From contig NZ_CP064781.1 of the NCBI RefSeq assembly GCF_016858125.1, positions 2,675,501 to 2,739,500 on the forward strand: a stretch of 64,000 nt of DNA, read 5' to 3'. Source of the DNA: Azospira restricta. Its GTDB lineage: Bacteria > Pseudomonadota > Gammaproteobacteria > Burkholderiales > Rhodocyclaceae. Below the pieces are notes generated by a model. It was given only the letters and a program-made list of their open reading frames with translations, did no database searches and had not been told where the DNA came from. Of the stretch, positions 17,125 to 26,478 are shown one piece after another; within the stretch, counting starts at the first letter, position 1, and each line of letters begins with the position of its first letter. The position numbers and the translations under genes were made by a program.

Positions 17125-17318
17125 CTCTGTCCTTGGTACCTGAGAGATTGGCGGGTCGGTCGGCCGATCCGCTTGCCCCTTCGGTGGATGGGCGCCGCCA
17201 GCACGGTCGGGCCATCGCTCTCCAGAGAATTCGATGCTGCGAAACGGTCCTTTTGCCTGAGCGGTTGCGGGTGCGGTTGCGCCTTCGGCGACTGCGGTGC
17301 AGTTCTCTTCCGTTTGCG
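17121..17318 (-). promoter_or_regulatory. Tandem glycine riboswitch
   Basis: The minus strand carries two consecutive glycine aptamers. The first begins GGAAGAGAACTGCACC and ends CGCTCAGGCAAAAGGACCG. The second has CTCTGGAGAGCGATGG, CACCGAAGGGGCAAG and CTCTCAGGTACCAAGGACAGAGG. These are the conserved family strings, with the second aptamer directly after the first. It lies upstream of gcvT. In other bacteria glycine binding turns the gcv operon on for glycine disposal. Confidence 0.95.
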
Positions 17319-17391
17319 GGGCGGACTATACCTTTTCGGTACGCCCGCTGGCAAGGAGGCGAGGGCGGCCGGTGGTGTCCCGAGATTTTCT

Positions 17392-17412
17392 AAATGAGAA
17401 CCGCTTGCATTT
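17392..17412. promoter_or_regulatory. Fur box 1 upstream of bfd
   Basis: The 21-bp element reads AAATGAGAACCGCTTGCATTT, an imperfect inverted repeat with the AATGAGAA / GCATTT arms common to Fur sites. It lies 55 bases upstream of the bfd start in an AT-rich gap, as expected for an iron-regulated promoter. Confidence 0.65.
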
Positions 17413-17422
17413 GATCGGCTAA

Positions 17423-17441
17423 TTGATAATAATTCCCATCA
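17423..17441. promoter_or_regulatory. Fur box 2 upstream of bfd
   Basis: TTGATAATAATTCCCATCA matches the GATAAT-type Fur consensus well in its left half and partly in its right. It lies 10 bases after the first candidate box, so a tandem Fur site controlling bfd is likely. Confidence 0.55.
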
Positions 17442-17467
17442 GCAATTAACCGATCATGGAGCACCCC

Positions 17468-17665
17468 ATGTACGTCTGTGTCTGTCACGCCGTAACCAGC
17501 CGTCAGATCGCGGTGACGATCGCGCAGGGCGCGACCACCTTCAAGGCGCTGCGCGACGAGCTCGGCGTCGCGACCTGCTGCGGCAAGTGCAGCAAGGACG
17601 TGCGCTCGATGCTGCACAAGGAGTGCGGCGGGCGCGACGGTTGCGCCTGCGCTCGCGCCGCCTGA
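17468..17665 (+). CDS. bfd: Bacterioferritin-associated ferredoxin
   Basis: 65 residues starting MYVCVCHAVTSRQI. The four cysteines of the Bfd-type [2Fe-2S] site are present (CVC near the start, then TCCGKC). Bfd reduces and releases iron from bacterioferritin, encoded next. The start at 17468 is preferred over ATG 17456 because a GGAG site lies 7 bases before it and Bfd proteins begin MYVC. Two Fur-box-like sites precede it, consistent with induction in iron shortage. Confidence 0.92.
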   Translation: MYVCVCHAVTSRQIAVTIAQGATTFKALRDELGVATCCGKCSKDVRSMLHKECGGRDGCACARAA

Positions 17666-17765
17666 ACGACGGCGGCGGGAGGCCGGGCGGGCAGTACGGA
17701 GTTCCGCCCGTGCCAGGGGCTGGATGTGCTAAATTGAATTGGCACCCCCAACCCCGGAGGCCGTC

Positions 17766-18233
17766 ATGAAAGGCGAAAAGAAAGTCATCCAGTACCTGAA
17801 CAAGGTGCTGACCAACGAACTCACCGCGATCAACCAGTATTTCCTCCATGCCCGCATGTACAAGAACTGGGGGCTGGAGAAGCTCAACGATCACGAGTAT
17901 CACGAGTCGATCGACGAGATGAAGCACGCCGACCGGCTGATCGAGCGCATTCTCTTCCTCGAGGGCCTGCCCAACCTGCAGGCGCTGAACAAGCTGCTGA
18001 TCGGCGAGAACCCGAAGGAAATGCTGGAATGCGACCTGAAGCTCGAGTTGCATTCGATGCCGGTGCTGAAGGAGGCGATCGCCCATTGCGAGACCGTCGC
18101 CGACTACGTCACCCGCGACCTGCTCGAGGACATCCTGGAGAACGAGGAAGAGCATGTCGACTGGCTGGAAACGCAACTGGACCTGATCAAGCAGGTCGGT
18201 CTCGAGAACTACCTGCAGTCGCAGATGAGCTGA
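17766..18233 (+). CDS. bfr: Bacterioferritin
   Basis: 155 residues, normal length. The ferritin-like four-helix bundle has dinuclear-centre ligands in [28 protein letters not shown] and [11 protein letters not shown]. The heme-ligating Met falls in DEMKHAD near residue 52. The subunits form a 24-mer that stores iron. The start at 17766 follows a GGAGG site 6 bases upstream. It lies 100 bases after bfd, its electron-donor partner; the gap shows no clear Fur box. Confidence 0.95.
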   Translation: MKGEKKVIQYLNKVLTNELTAINQYFLHARMYKNWGLEKLNDHEYHESIDEMKHADRLIERILFLEGLPNLQALNKLLIGENPKEMLECDLKLELHSMPVLKEAIAHCETVADYVTRDLLEDILENEEEHVDWLETQLDLIKQVGLENYLQSQMS

Positions 18234-18338
18234 CCGGCGCGCCGGGCGCCGCCCGCCGCGGTGCCCGCGCAAGCCCCTGCGGCGGGCCGCTCAGCCCGCT
18301 GTGCTATCATTCGCGGCTTCTTTCGAGCCGCTCCTAAC

Positions 18339-19169
18339 GTGCCCAACGTAGATCTCCACTGCCATTCGACCGCTTCCGACGGCCTGCTCGCGCCGGCCGA
18401 GGTGGCCCGGCGCGCTGCCGCGAATGGGGTCGAACTGCTGGCGCTGACCGATCACGACGACATCGCCGGCCTGCCCGCCGCGCGCGCGACGGCGGAAGCG
18501 ATGGGCATGGCCTTCGTCTCCGGCGTGGAGATCTCGATCGAGTGGGAAGGGCTGCAGATCCACGTCGTCGGCCTCAATTTCGATCCCGCCGACGGCGCGC
18601 TGAACGCCGGCCTGGAAGGTATCCGTTCCGGCCGCGTCGACCGCGCGCGGCGGATGGCGGCCGAGCTGGAGAAGATCGGCATCGGCGGCGCCTTCGACGG
18701 CGCGATGCGCCACGCCGAGAACCCGAACCTGATTTCGCGCGCGCACTTCGCCCGCTACCTGGTCGAGGCGAAGGTGTGCAAGGACGTGCGCAGCGTCTTC
18801 GAGTCCTACCTGGTGCCGGGCCGGCCGGGCTACGTCGACCACCGCTGGGCCTCGGTCGCCGACTGCGTGCAGTGGATCAACGGCGCCGGCGGCATCGCGG
18901 TGGTCGCCCATCCGGCGCGCTACAAGCTGTCGACCGGTGCGCTGCGGCGTTTCCTCGGCGAGTTCAAGGACCTCGGCGGGCAGGCGATCGAGGTCGTCTC
19001 CGGCAGTCATTCGCTCGACGACGTCGGCGTCTTCAGCCGGCTGGCGCGCGAATTCGGCTTCCTCGCCTCGCGCGGCTCGGACTTCCACGGGCCGCAGGAA
19101 AGCTACGTCGATCTGGGCATGCTCGGCTACCTGCCGGACGGGCTGAAGCCGGTCTGGGAATCCTTCTGA
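18339..19169 (+). CDS. PHP-domain phosphoesterase (RNase AM / YciV family)
   Basis: 276 residues from GTG 18339, with PHP metal-binding motifs DLHCHSTASDG at the N-terminus, LTDHDDIAG, then VVAHPARYK and GSDFHGP. This size and motif set matches the family of E. coli RNase AM/YciV, which removes nucleotides from 5' RNA ends and degrades 3',5'-nucleoside bisphosphates. GTG is chosen because family members begin with DLHCHS a few residues from the start. It is followed 7 bases later by the YciO-like gene. Confidence 0.85.
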   Translation: MPNVDLHCHSTASDGLLAPAEVARRAAANGVELLALTDHDDIAGLPAARATAEAMGMAFVSGVEISIEWEGLQIHVVGLNFDPADGALNAGLEGIRSGRVDRARRMAAELEKIGIGGAFDGAMRHAENPNLISRAHFARYLVEAKVCKDVRSVFESYLVPGRPGYVDHRWASVADCVQWINGAGGIAVVAHPARYKLSTGALRRFLGEFKDLGGQAIEVVSGSHSLDDVGVFSRLAREFGFLASRGSDFHGPQESYVDLGMLGYLPDGLKPVWESF

Positions 19170-19176
19170 CCGGCGC

Positions 19177-19803
19177 ATGACCCAATACCTGCAGATTCAC
19201 CCGGACGATCCGCAGCCGCGCTACCTCGAGCGCGCGGCGGCGATCGTGCGCGCCGGCGGCATCGTCGCCTTTCCCACCGACTCCTGCTATGCGCTCGGCT
19301 GCCACCTCGGCGACAAGGCGGCGGTCGACCGCATCCGCGCGTTGCGCGAGGTCGACGAACGCCACCACCTGACGCTGATGTGCCGCGACCTTTCCGAGAT
19401 CGCCCAGTACGCCCGCGTCGACAACGCGCAGTACCGGCTGCTGAAGGCGACGACGCCGGGCAGCTACACCTTCATCCTGGAAGGGACCAAGGAACTGCCG
19501 CGGCGCGTGCTGCACCCGAAGCGCAAGACGATCGGCCTGCGCGTTCCCGAGCACCGGGTGGCGCTGGCGCTGCTCGCCGCGCTCGGCGAGCCGCTGCTGA
19601 CGACGACGCTGATCCTGCCCGGCGACGAGGCGCCGCTGACCGAAGGCTGGGAGATCCAGGACCGCCTCGACGGCCAGCTCGACCTGATCCTCGACGGTGG
19701 CCATTGCGGCACCGAGCCGACGACCGTCGTCGACCTTACCGGCGGCCAGCCGGTGCTGGTCCGCGCCGGGCGCGGCAGCCTCGCGCCGTTCGCCTTCGAG
19801 TAG
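19177..19803 (+). CDS. YciO/Sua5/YrdC-family protein
   Basis: 208 residues of the YrdC fold, with the nucleotide- and tRNA-binding signature GGIVAFPTDSCYALGCHLGDKAA near the N-terminus and TTVVDLTG near the end. Sua5/YrdC enzymes make threonylcarbamoyl-AMP for the t6A37 tRNA modification. The YciO branch, which this resembles by length and its place next to the PHP gene, has weak or unclear activity, so the exact role is uncertain. Confidence 0.85.
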   Translation: MTQYLQIHPDDPQPRYLERAAAIVRAGGIVAFPTDSCYALGCHLGDKAAVDRIRALREVDERHHLTLMCRDLSEIAQYARVDNAQYRLLKATTPGSYTFILEGTKELPRRVLHPKRKTIGLRVPEHRVALALLAALGEPLLTTTLILPGDEAPLTEGWEIQDRLDGQLDLILDGGHCGTEPTTVVDLTGGQPVLVRAGRGSLAPFAFE

Positions 19804-19807
19804 CGGC

Positions 19808-20467
19808 ATGGATTTCTACGCCGTTGCGCAATCGATCGCCATCGCCGCGCTGCCGGTGGTGCTGGCGATCACGCTGCACGAAGCCGCGCACGGCTACGTC
19901 GCGCGCCACTTCGGCGACCCGACCGCCTGGCGCGAAGGGCGGATCACCGCCAATCCGCTGAAGCACATCGACCCGATCGGCACCATCGTCGTGCCGCTGC
20001 TGATCCTGATCGTTTCCACCGGCGGCTTTCTGTTCGGCTGGGCGAAGCCGGTGCCGGTGGACTTCGGCAACCTGCGCAACCCGAAGCGCGACATGCTCTG
20101 GGTCGCCGCCGCCGGTCCCGGCGCCAACCTCGCGATGGCGCTGTTCTGGGCGGCGGTGATGAAGCTCGCCTGGCTGCTGCCGCTCAACTACTTCAGCCTG
20201 CCGATGGCGCGCATGGCCGAGATCGGCGTGCTGATCAACGTCAGCCTGATGGTGCTCAACCTGCTGCCACTGCCGCCGCTCGACGGCGGTCGCATCGCGG
20301 TCAGCCTGCTGCCGCACCGGGCGGCGTGGAAGTTCGCACAGCTCGAGCGCTGGGGCTTCCCGATCCTCCTCGTGCTGCTGTTTACCGGTATCCTTGGCGA
20401 CGTGCTGCGGCCGCTGATGAATGCCGTCACGCTCCTCATCGCAACGATTTTCCAGTTACCGACCTAA
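19808..20467 (+). CDS. Site-2 protease family membrane metalloprotease
   Basis: 219 residues with about five transmembrane helices. The zinc motif HEAAH (ITLHEAAHGYVARHFGD) lies near residue 25, with the distal metal site in LLPLPPLDGGRI. It lacks a PDZ domain, unlike RseP in this same window (52776-54143). Its substrate is unknown; proteins of this kind are common in proteobacteria, often next to trpS and scpAB as here. Start ATG 19808. Confidence 0.85.
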   Translation: MDFYAVAQSIAIAALPVVLAITLHEAAHGYVARHFGDPTAWREGRITANPLKHIDPIGTIVVPLLILIVSTGGFLFGWAKPVPVDFGNLRNPKRDMLWVAAAGPGANLAMALFWAAVMKLAWLLPLNYFSLPMARMAEIGVLINVSLMVLNLLPLPPLDGGRIAVSLLPHRAAWKFAQLERWGFPILLVLLFTGILGDVLRPLMNAVTLLIATIFQLPT

Positions 20468-20473
20468 TCGAAC

Positions 20474-21676
20474 ATGTACCAGGAACGCGTCCTTTCCGGC
20501 ATGCGCCCCACCGGCAGCCTGCATCTCGGCCATTACCACGGCGTCCTCAAGAACTGGGTCAGGCTGCAGCACGACTATCCCTGCCTGTTCTTCGTCGCCG
20601 ACTGGCACGCGCTGACGACGAATTACGACGATCCGCGCGGCATCGACGGCGCCACCTGGGACATGGTCATCGACTGGCTGGCCGCCGGCGTCGACCCGGA
20701 GAAGGCGGTCCTGTTCATCCAGTCGCAGGTGCCGGAGCACGCCGAACTGCATCTGCTGCTGTCGATGATGACGCCGCTCGGCTGGCTCGAGCGCGTGCCG
20801 ACCTACAAGGACCAGCAGGAGAAGCTGACGCACAAGGACCTGACCACCTACGGCTTCCTCGGCTACCCGCTGCTGATGAGCGCCGACATCCTGATCTACC
20901 GCGCCGACAAGGTGCCGGTCGGCGAGGACCAGCTGCCGCACGTCGAATTCACGCGTGAGCTGGCGCGCCGCTTCAACCACATGTACGGCCGCGAGCCGGG
21001 CTTCGAGGAGAAGGCGAAGGAGGCGGTGAAGCGCCTCGGCAGCAAGCGCGCGCGCAGCTACGAGCACTTCCGCACACGCTTCCAGCAGGACGGCGACGCA
21101 GGCGCGGTGGCCAAGGCGCACGCGCTGCTCGACGAGGTCGAGAATCTCGCGCACGAGGACCGCGAACGCCTGTGCGGCTACCTCGAGGGCACCGGCAAGA
21201 TGATCCTGGTCGAGCCCGGCGCGCTGTTGACCGAAGCCTCGAAGATGCCCGGTCTCGACGGCCAGAAGATGTCGAAGTCGTACAACAACACGATCACGCT
21301 GCGCGAGGACGAGGCGTCGGTGACGCAGAAGGTCAAGCGCATGCCGACCGACCCGGCGCGCGTGCGCCGCACCGACGCCGGCGACCCGGCGCGCTGCCCG
21401 GTCTGGCAGCTGCACGAGGTCTATTCGGACGACGAGGTCAAGGGCTGGGTGCAGGCGGGCTGCCGCTCGGCCGGCATCGGCTGCCTGGAATGCAAGCAGC
21501 CGGTGATCGACGGCATCCTCAGGGAGCAGGCGCCGATGCGCGAGCGCGCGCAGCGCTACCTCGACCGGCCGGCGTTGCTGCGCGAGATCGTCGCCGCCGG
21601 CAACGACAAGGCGCGTCAGCTGGCGCGCGAGACGATGGCCGACGTGCGCGAGGCGATGGGCCTCGGCTACCGCTGA
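20474..21676 (+). CDS. trpS: Tryptophanyl-tRNA synthetase, predicted Fe-S type
   Basis: 400 residues of a class I synthetase, with HIGH-like TGSLHLGHYHG near residue 14 and KMSKS around residue 270. It charges tRNA-Trp. It is longer than the E. coli enzyme (about 334) and carries four cysteines near residues 308, 330, 337 and 340, spaced C-x21-C-x6-C-x2-C. This is close to the [4Fe-4S] site of Thermotoga maritima TrpRS. It lies 6 bases after the membrane protease gene and 25 bases before scpA. Confidence 0.95.
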   Translation: MYQERVLSGMRPTGSLHLGHYHGVLKNWVRLQHDYPCLFFVADWHALTTNYDDPRGIDGATWDMVIDWLAAGVDPEKAVLFIQSQVPEHAELHLLLSMMTPLGWLERVPTYKDQQEKLTHKDLTTYGFLGYPLLMSADILIYRADKVPVGEDQLPHVEFTRELARRFNHMYGREPGFEEKAKEAVKRLGSKRARSYEHFRTRFQQDGDAGAVAKAHALLDEVENLAHEDRERLCGYLEGTGKMILVEPGALLTEASKMPGLDGQKMSKSYNNTITLREDEASVTQKVKRMPTDPARVRRTDAGDPARCPVWQLHEVYSDDEVKGWVQAGCRSAGIGCLECKQPVIDGILREQAPMRERAQRYLDRPALLREIVAAGNDKARQLARETMADVREAMGLGYR

Positions 21677-21701
21677 GCGGGATGCAGGCGAGGACGGACA
21701 G

Positions 21702-22601
21702 ATGAGCGAGAGCGGCCTCCTCGACGGCATCGAACCCCCGCCGCCGGTGCCGGCGGCGACGGCGGCGGCCGAGCCGGTGGCGCGCATCTACGGCGAGCCA
21801 CTGGAACAGTTGCCGCTGGACCTGTATATTCCGCCCGATGCGCTGGCGGTGATGCTCGATGCCTTCGAGGGGCCGCTCGACCTGCTGCTCTACCTGATCC
21901 GCAAGGCCAACATCAACATCCTCGACATCCCGATGGCGCCGCTGACGCGGCAGTATCTGGACTACGTCGAGGCGATGCGCTCGCGCAACCTGGAACTTGC
22001 CGCCGACTACCTGGTGATGGCGGCGATGCTGATCGAGATCAAGTCGCGCATGCTGCTGCCGCGGCCGAAGGCGGCCGAGGGCGAGGACGTCGAGGACCCG
22101 CGCGCCGAACTGGTCCGCCGCCTGGTCGAGTACGAGCAGATGAAGCTCGCCGCGGCCAAGCTCGACGCGCTGCCGCAGGCCGAGCGCGACTTCGCCTGGG
22201 TCGAGATCTGGGTCGAGAAGTCGATGGTGCAGCGCTTCCCCGACGTCAGCGTCGCCGATCTGCAGGACGCGTGGGCGACGATCCTGCGCCAGGCGAAGCT
22301 GCACAAGCACCACCGCGTGCAGCGCGAGGAACTGTCGGTGCGCGAGCACATGGGCATCATCCTGCGCCAGCTGCGCGAGACCGACGGCTTCGTCGAGTTC
22401 GTCCGCATGTTCGAGCCGGCGATGGGTGTCGCCGGCGTCGTCGTGCATTTCCTGGCGATGCTCGAACTGGCGCGCGAGCATCTCGTCGAGATTACGCAGA
22501 CCGAAGCCTTTGACCCGATTTACGTGAGGTTGGCCGATGGAAGAAGTGTTGGAGCCGTCGTCGAACAGCCCGGCGGAAGCGCCGGGCAGCCTGCCGAATA
22601 A
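21702..22601 (+). CDS. scpA: Segregation and condensation protein A
   Basis: 299 residues, the kleisin partner of SMC. The N-terminal family signature [25 protein letters not shown]-type core lies around residues 48-75, and the C-terminal winged helix ends near residue 280. With ScpB and SMC (32574-36080) it forms the condensin complex that organises and segregates the chromosome. The N-terminal about 45 residues are Pro/Ala-rich and longer than usual. Its end overlaps scpB by 65 bases. Confidence 0.95.
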   Translation: MSESGLLDGIEPPPPVPAATAAAEPVARIYGEPLEQLPLDLYIPPDALAVMLDAFEGPLDLLLYLIRKANINILDIPMAPLTRQYLDYVEAMRSRNLELAADYLVMAAMLIEIKSRMLLPRPKAAEGEDVEDPRAELVRRLVEYEQMKLAAAKLDALPQAERDFAWVEIWVEKSMVQRFPDVSVADLQDAWATILRQAKLHKHHRVQREELSVREHMGIILRQLRETDGFVEFVRMFEPAMGVAGVVVHFLAMLELAREHLVEITQTEAFDPIYVRLADGRSVGAVVEQPGGSAGQPAE

Positions 22602-23136
22602 CCCGGACGAGCTGAAGCGCGTGCTCGAGGCGGCGCTGCTCGCCGCCCAGGAACCGCTGTCGGTGAGCGACCTGCGCAAGATGTTCGCCGAGGACATCGG
22701 CGCCGACGTCGTGCGCAAGCTGCTCGACGAACTGCGCGAGGCGTGGGGCAGCCGGCCGGCCGAACTGGTGCAGCTCGCCAGCGGCTGGCGTTTCCGCACG
22801 CGCCCGGAATACCTCGGCTACCTGGCGCGGCTGAACCCGGAGAAGCCGCCGAAGTATTCGCGTGCGGTGCTGGAGACGCTGGCGATCATCGCCTACCGGC
22901 AGCCGGTGACGCGCGGCGACATCGAGGACATCCGCGGCGTCACCGTCGCCTCGCAGATCATCAAGGCGCTGGAGGAGCGCGGCTGGGTCGATGCCGTCGG
23001 CCACCGCGACACGCCGGGTCGGCCGGCGCTCTACGCCACCACCAAGAAATTCCTCGACGACCTCGGGCTGCGCAGCCTGACCGAGCTGCCGCCGCTGGAG
23101 CAGATCAACCAAGCACTGGAACTGGCCAATGGCTAA
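22537..23136 (+). CDS. scpB: Segregation and condensation protein B
   Basis: 199 residues with two winged-helix domains (about 27-110 and 115-190). The typical core is [22 protein letters not shown]-like and includes the [18 protein letters not shown] end. It binds ScpA in the condensin complex. It starts at ATG 22537 inside scpA, behind an AGGTTGG site; translation is coupled. Its end overlaps rluB by 8 bases. Confidence 0.95.
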   Translation: MEEVLEPSSNSPAEAPGSLPNNPDELKRVLEAALLAAQEPLSVSDLRKMFAEDIGADVVRKLLDELREAWGSRPAELVQLASGWRFRTRPEYLGYLARLNPEKPPKYSRAVLETLAIIAYRQPVTRGDIEDIRGVTVASQIIKALEERGWVDAVGHRDTPGRPALYATTKKFLDDLGLRSLTELPPLEQINQALELANG

Positions 23137-24385
23137 CAAATCCCGCCGCACCCCCTTCCGCCCGCCGCAGGGGGGGAAAGCGAAAACGACCCCCGCCGCC
23201 TTCGAACGCTACGGCGACGACGAGGCGCTCGACCGCGCCGTCAACGGCAACCGCCTGCCGCAGGAAAAGCCGCCGCGCGAGGCGCGCCAGGCGCCGGCCC
23301 CGGGCGGCCGCCGCGGCCGCACCAGCGTCGAGCAGCAGGGCGAACCCGAGCGGCTGCACAAAGTGCTGGCACAGTCCGGCATCGGCTCGCGGCGCGAGAT
23401 GGAGGAGATGATCGTCGCCGGCCGCATCAGCGTAAACGGCCTGCCGGCACACGTCGGCCAGCTGGTCGGCCCGAACGACCGGATCAAGGTCAATGGCAAG
23501 CTGGTGCATGCCAAGTTCTCCAGCCGCCTGCCGCGCGTGATCATGTATCACAAGCCGGAGGGCGAGATCGTCTCGCGCGATGACCCGGAAAAGCGCGCCT
23601 CGGTTTTCGATGCGTTGCCGCGGATCAACGGCGGCCGCTGGGTCGCCGTCGGCCGCCTCGACTACAACACCAGCGGCCTGTTGCTGTTCACCAGCTCGGG
23701 CGAGCTCGCCAACCGGCTGATGCATCCGCGCTACCAGCTTGTGCGCGAGTACGCCGCGCGCGTGCTCGGCGACCTCTCCGAGGAGAAGGTCGAGCAGCTG
23801 CGCGAGGGCGTCGAGCTCGAGGACGGCCCGGCGCACTTCGAGACGATCGAGGATGGCGGCGGCCAGGGCGCCAATCACTGGTACCGCGTGACCTTGTCCG
23901 AAGGCCGCAACCGCGAGGTGCGGCGCATGTTCGAGGCGGTCGGCGCGACCGTCAGCCGGCTGATCCGCGTGCGCTACGGCCCCTTCCTGCTGCCGCCCTA
24001 CCTGAAGCGCGGCAAGACCAAGGAACTCGAGGAGACGGAAGTGCAGGCGCTGCTGAAGAGCTTCGGCCTCGGTTCCGGCGGCGAGGGCCAGGGGCGCGGG
24101 CGTGGGGCTGCCGACGGCAAGCGCGCGCCGCGTCCGGCACGCGGCGCGGCTGCGCCGGAAGTGGACGGTAACCGCGCGCCGGCACCGCGCAAGCCGCGGC
24201 CGCCGCGTCGCGGAGGTTCGGGCGCTGGCGCGGGTGGCGGCGAGGCCGACGGCAACCGCGCGCCGGCCCGGCGGCCGGAGGGGGCGGGGCGTCCGCCGCG
24301 CGCGGCGGGCAAGCCGGCGGCGGCCGGGGCGAAGCCGGGCGGCGGCGGTCGCCGCGGTCGCGGGCGCGGACCGAAGCCGGAATGA
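23129..24385 (+). CDS. rluB: Pseudouridine synthase RluB with long basic repeat tail
   Basis: 418 residues. An S4 domain (about 70-120) is followed by a pseudouridine synthase core with catalytic Asp in the motif [14 protein letters not shown] (about residue 178). RluB makes pseudouridine in helix 89 of 23S rRNA (position 2605 in E. coli). The N-terminal about 65 residues and C-terminal about 110 residues are disordered, rich in Arg, Gly, Ala and Pro. The tail repeats the block DGNRAP / DGKRAP three times. Such RGG-like tails probably bind RNA; E. coli RluB is much shorter. Confidence 0.9.
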   Translation: MANKSRRTPFRPPQGGKAKTTPAAFERYGDDEALDRAVNGNRLPQEKPPREARQAPAPGGRRGRTSVEQQGEPERLHKVLAQSGIGSRREMEEMIVAGRISVNGLPAHVGQLVGPNDRIKVNGKLVHAKFSSRLPRVIMYHKPEGEIVSRDDPEKRASVFDALPRINGGRWVAVGRLDYNTSGLLLFTSSGELANRLMHPRYQLVREYAARVLGDLSEEKVEQLREGVELEDGPAHFETIEDGGGQGANHWYRVTLSEGRNREVRRMFEAVGATVSRLIRVRYGPFLLPPYLKRGKTKELEETEVQALLKSFGLGSGGEGQGRGRGAADGKRAPRPARGAAAPEVDGNRAPAPRKPRPPRRGGSGAGAGGGEADGNRAPARRPEGAGRPPRAAGKPAAAGAKPGGGGRRGRGRGPKPE

Positions 24386-24406
24386 GGTCGCCGGATGGCG
24401 ACTTCG

Positions 24407-24436
24407 TTGCCATCCGGACGCATTTTTCGTTATAAT
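24407..24436 (+). promoter_or_regulatory. Sigma-70 promoter of the rimP-nusA-infB operon
   Basis: TTGCCA (24407-24412), 18 bases, TATAAT (24431-24436). It lies between rluB and rimP and would give a leader of about 75 bases containing a terminator hairpin. Confidence 0.7.
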
Positions 24437-24483
24437 CCGCGGGTTTCTTCCGCCGGCCTCCGTTGAGGCAGGGCATTTTCTGG

Positions 24484-24509
24484 ATGGGCGTTTCGCCCAT
24501 TTTTTATTT
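24484..24509 (+). terminator. Leader attenuator upstream of rimP
   Basis: ATGGGCG-TTT-CGCCCAT forms a perfect 7-bp hairpin followed by TTTTTATTT. It ends just 8 bases before the rimP start and downstream of the TATAAT promoter. It can act as a terminator in the leader, as in the rimP-leader attenuators described in other proteobacteria. The leader also contains a second hairpin with arms GCCTC/GAGGC around 24459-24472 that could take part in switching. Confidence 0.7.
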
Positions 24510-24516
24510 GTAGCGC

Positions 24517-24957
24517 ATGAATCTGCACGAACTGATCGAAAAAACCGTCGTCGGCCTCGGCTACGAGCTGGTCGACCTGGAAATGAGCCCGCGCGCGCGC
24601 GTTCTCCGGGTCTTCATCGACAAGCCGGAAAAGGAGCGCGGCGTCGACATCGACGACTGCGTCGCCGTCAGCAACCAGCTGTCGCGCGTGCTGACCGTCG
24701 AGAACGTCGATTACGACCGGCTCGAGGTGTCCTCGCCGGGGCTCGACCGGCCGCTGAAGAAGCCGGCCGACTATGAACGCTTCGCCGGTTCGGAAGTGCA
24801 TCTCAAGCTGCGCATTCCCTTCAACGGTCGTCGCAATTTCAATGGTGTCCTGCAGGGGCTGCAGGACGGCAAGGTACGTCTCGTCCTCGACTCGGGCGAG
24901 GCAGAACTGGATCTGGGCAACATCGAACGTGCCCGGCTGGTCCCCAAGTTCGACTGA
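24517..24957 (+). CDS. rimP: Ribosome maturation factor RimP
   Basis: 146 residues, two-domain RimP fold, typical length, with the signature [14 protein letters not shown] and [14 protein letters not shown]. It assists assembly of the 30S subunit. It is first in the conserved operon rimP-nusA-infB-rbfA-truB. There is no clear Shine-Dalgarno sequence before ATG 24517, which sits directly after a terminator T-run, so translation may depend on leader structure. Confidence 0.95.
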   Translation: MNLHELIEKTVVGLGYELVDLEMSPRARVLRVFIDKPEKERGVDIDDCVAVSNQLSRVLTVENVDYDRLEVSSPGLDRPLKKPADYERFAGSEVHLKLRIPFNGRRNFNGVLQGLQDGKVRLVLDSGEAELDLGNIERARLVPKFD

Positions 24958-24983
24958 GCTTGGCAACAGGAGGTTAATAAATA

Positions 24984-26456
24984 ATGAGCCGCGAAATTCT
25001 GCTGCTGGTCGACGCGCTGGCGCGTGAAAAGAACGTTTCCAAGGACATCGTGTTCGGCGCCCTCGAACTGGCGCTGGCCTCGGCGACCAAGAAACGGATC
25101 CACGAGGAGGCCGACGTGCGCGTCGCGATCGATCGCGAGACCGGCGACTTCGAGAGCTTCCGCCGCTGGGAGGTGGTCGCCGACGACGATTTCGAGAACG
25201 AGCACCTGCAGGTGCCGATCTCGGCGGCACTGGTCGAGGATCCGGAATTCCAGGTCGGCGACTTCATCGAGGAGCCGCTGGAGCCGATCGACTTCGGCCG
25301 CATCGGCGCCCAGGCGGCGAAGCAGGTGATCCTGCAGAAGATCCGCGACGCCGAGCGCGAGCAGATCCTCAACGACTTCCTCGAGCGCGGCGAGCATATC
25401 GTTTCCGGCACGATCAAGCGCATGGAGCGCGGCAACGCGATCATCGAGTCGGGCAAGGTCGAGGCGCTGCTGCCGCGCGACCAGATGATCCCGAAGGAGA
25501 ACCTGCGCATCGGCGACCGCGTCAAGGCCTACCTGCTGAAGATCGACCGCCAGGCCCGCGGCCCGCAGCTGATCCTGTCGCGCACCGCGCCGGAATTCAT
25601 CATGAAGCTGTTCAACCTGGAAGTGCCGGAGATCGACGACGGCCTGATGGAGATCAAGGCCGCCGCCCGCGACCCCGGCATGCGCGCGAAGATCGCGGTC
25701 AAGTCGAACGACCAGCGCATCGACCCGATCGGCACCTGCGTCGGCCTGCGCGGCGCCCGCGTCCAGGCGGTGACCAACGAGCTTGCCGGCGAGCGCGTGG
25801 ACATCGTGCTGTGGTCGGCCGATCCGGCGCAGTTCGTGGTCGGCGCGCTGGCCCCGGCCGAGGTCTCGTCGATCGTCGTCGACGAGGAGAAGCACAGCAT
25901 GGACGTGGTCGTCGACGAAGACAACCTGGCCATCGCCATCGGCCGCGGCGGGCAGAACGTGCGGCTGGCCTCCGAGCTGACCGGCTGGAACATCAATCTG
26001 ATGACCGAGGAAGAGTCGCAGAAGAAGTCGGAAGCCGAAACCGCCGCGATCCGCGTGCTGTTCATGGAGAAGCTCGACGTCGACGAGGAGGTCGCCGACA
26101 TCCTGATCGACGAAGGCTTCTCGACGCTGGAGGAGATCGCCTACGTGCCGCTGCACGAGATGCTCGAGATCGAGGCCTTCGACGAAGCCACCGTGCAGGA
26201 GCTGCGCGAGCGCGCCCGCAACGTGCTGCTGACCGAGGCGATCGCCACCGAGGAGCAGCTCGAGGGCGTCGAGGAAGAGATGATCAACCTCGACGGCATG
26301 GACAAGACGCTGGCCGCGAAGCTGGCCGGCAACGGCATCAAGAGCCGTGACGACCTGGGCGACCTCGCCGTCGACGAACTCACCGAAATGACCGGCATCG
26401 ATGCCGAACGTGCAAAACAGCTGATCACCAACGCGCGCGCGCACTGGTTCGAGTAA
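24984..26456 (+). CDS. nusA: Transcription elongation/termination factor NusA
   Basis: 490 residues. It has an N-terminal RNA polymerase-binding domain, S1 domain (about 135-200), KH1 and KH2 (about 205-345, with [13 protein letters not shown] and [12 protein letters not shown]), and two C-terminal acidic repeats (about 360-490), as in the E. coli form. It controls pausing, termination and antitermination. An AGGAGG site lies 9 bases before the ATG. NusA may feed back on the attenuator in its own leader. Confidence 0.97.
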   Translation: MSREILLLVDALAREKNVSKDIVFGALELALASATKKRIHEEADVRVAIDRETGDFESFRRWEVVADDDFENEHLQVPISAALVEDPEFQVGDFIEEPLEPIDFGRIGAQAAKQVILQKIRDAEREQILNDFLERGEHIVSGTIKRMERGNAIIESGKVEALLPRDQMIPKENLRIGDRVKAYLLKIDRQARGPQLILSRTAPEFIMKLFNLEVPEIDDGLMEIKAAARDPGMRAKIAVKSNDQRIDPIGTCVGLRGARVQAVTNELAGERVDIVLWSADPAQFVVGALAPAEVSSIVVDEEKHSMDVVVDEDNLAIAIGRGGQNVRLASELTGWNINLMTEEESQKKSEAETAAIRVLFMEKLDVDEEVADILIDEGFSTLEEIAYVPLHEMLEIEAFDEATVQELRERARNVLLTEAIATEEQLEGVEEEMINLDGMDKTLAAKLAGNGIKSRDDLGDLAVDELTEMTGIDAERAKQLITNARAHWFE

Positions 26457-26478
26457 GCGACAGGGAGAAGAAACCGAT

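Noticed and set aside
24430-24516. tRNA gene in the rimP leader, as metY in E. coli
   Set aside because: No cloverleaf and no TTCGAATC-type T loop can be made; the hairpin with T-run is better explained as an attenuator.
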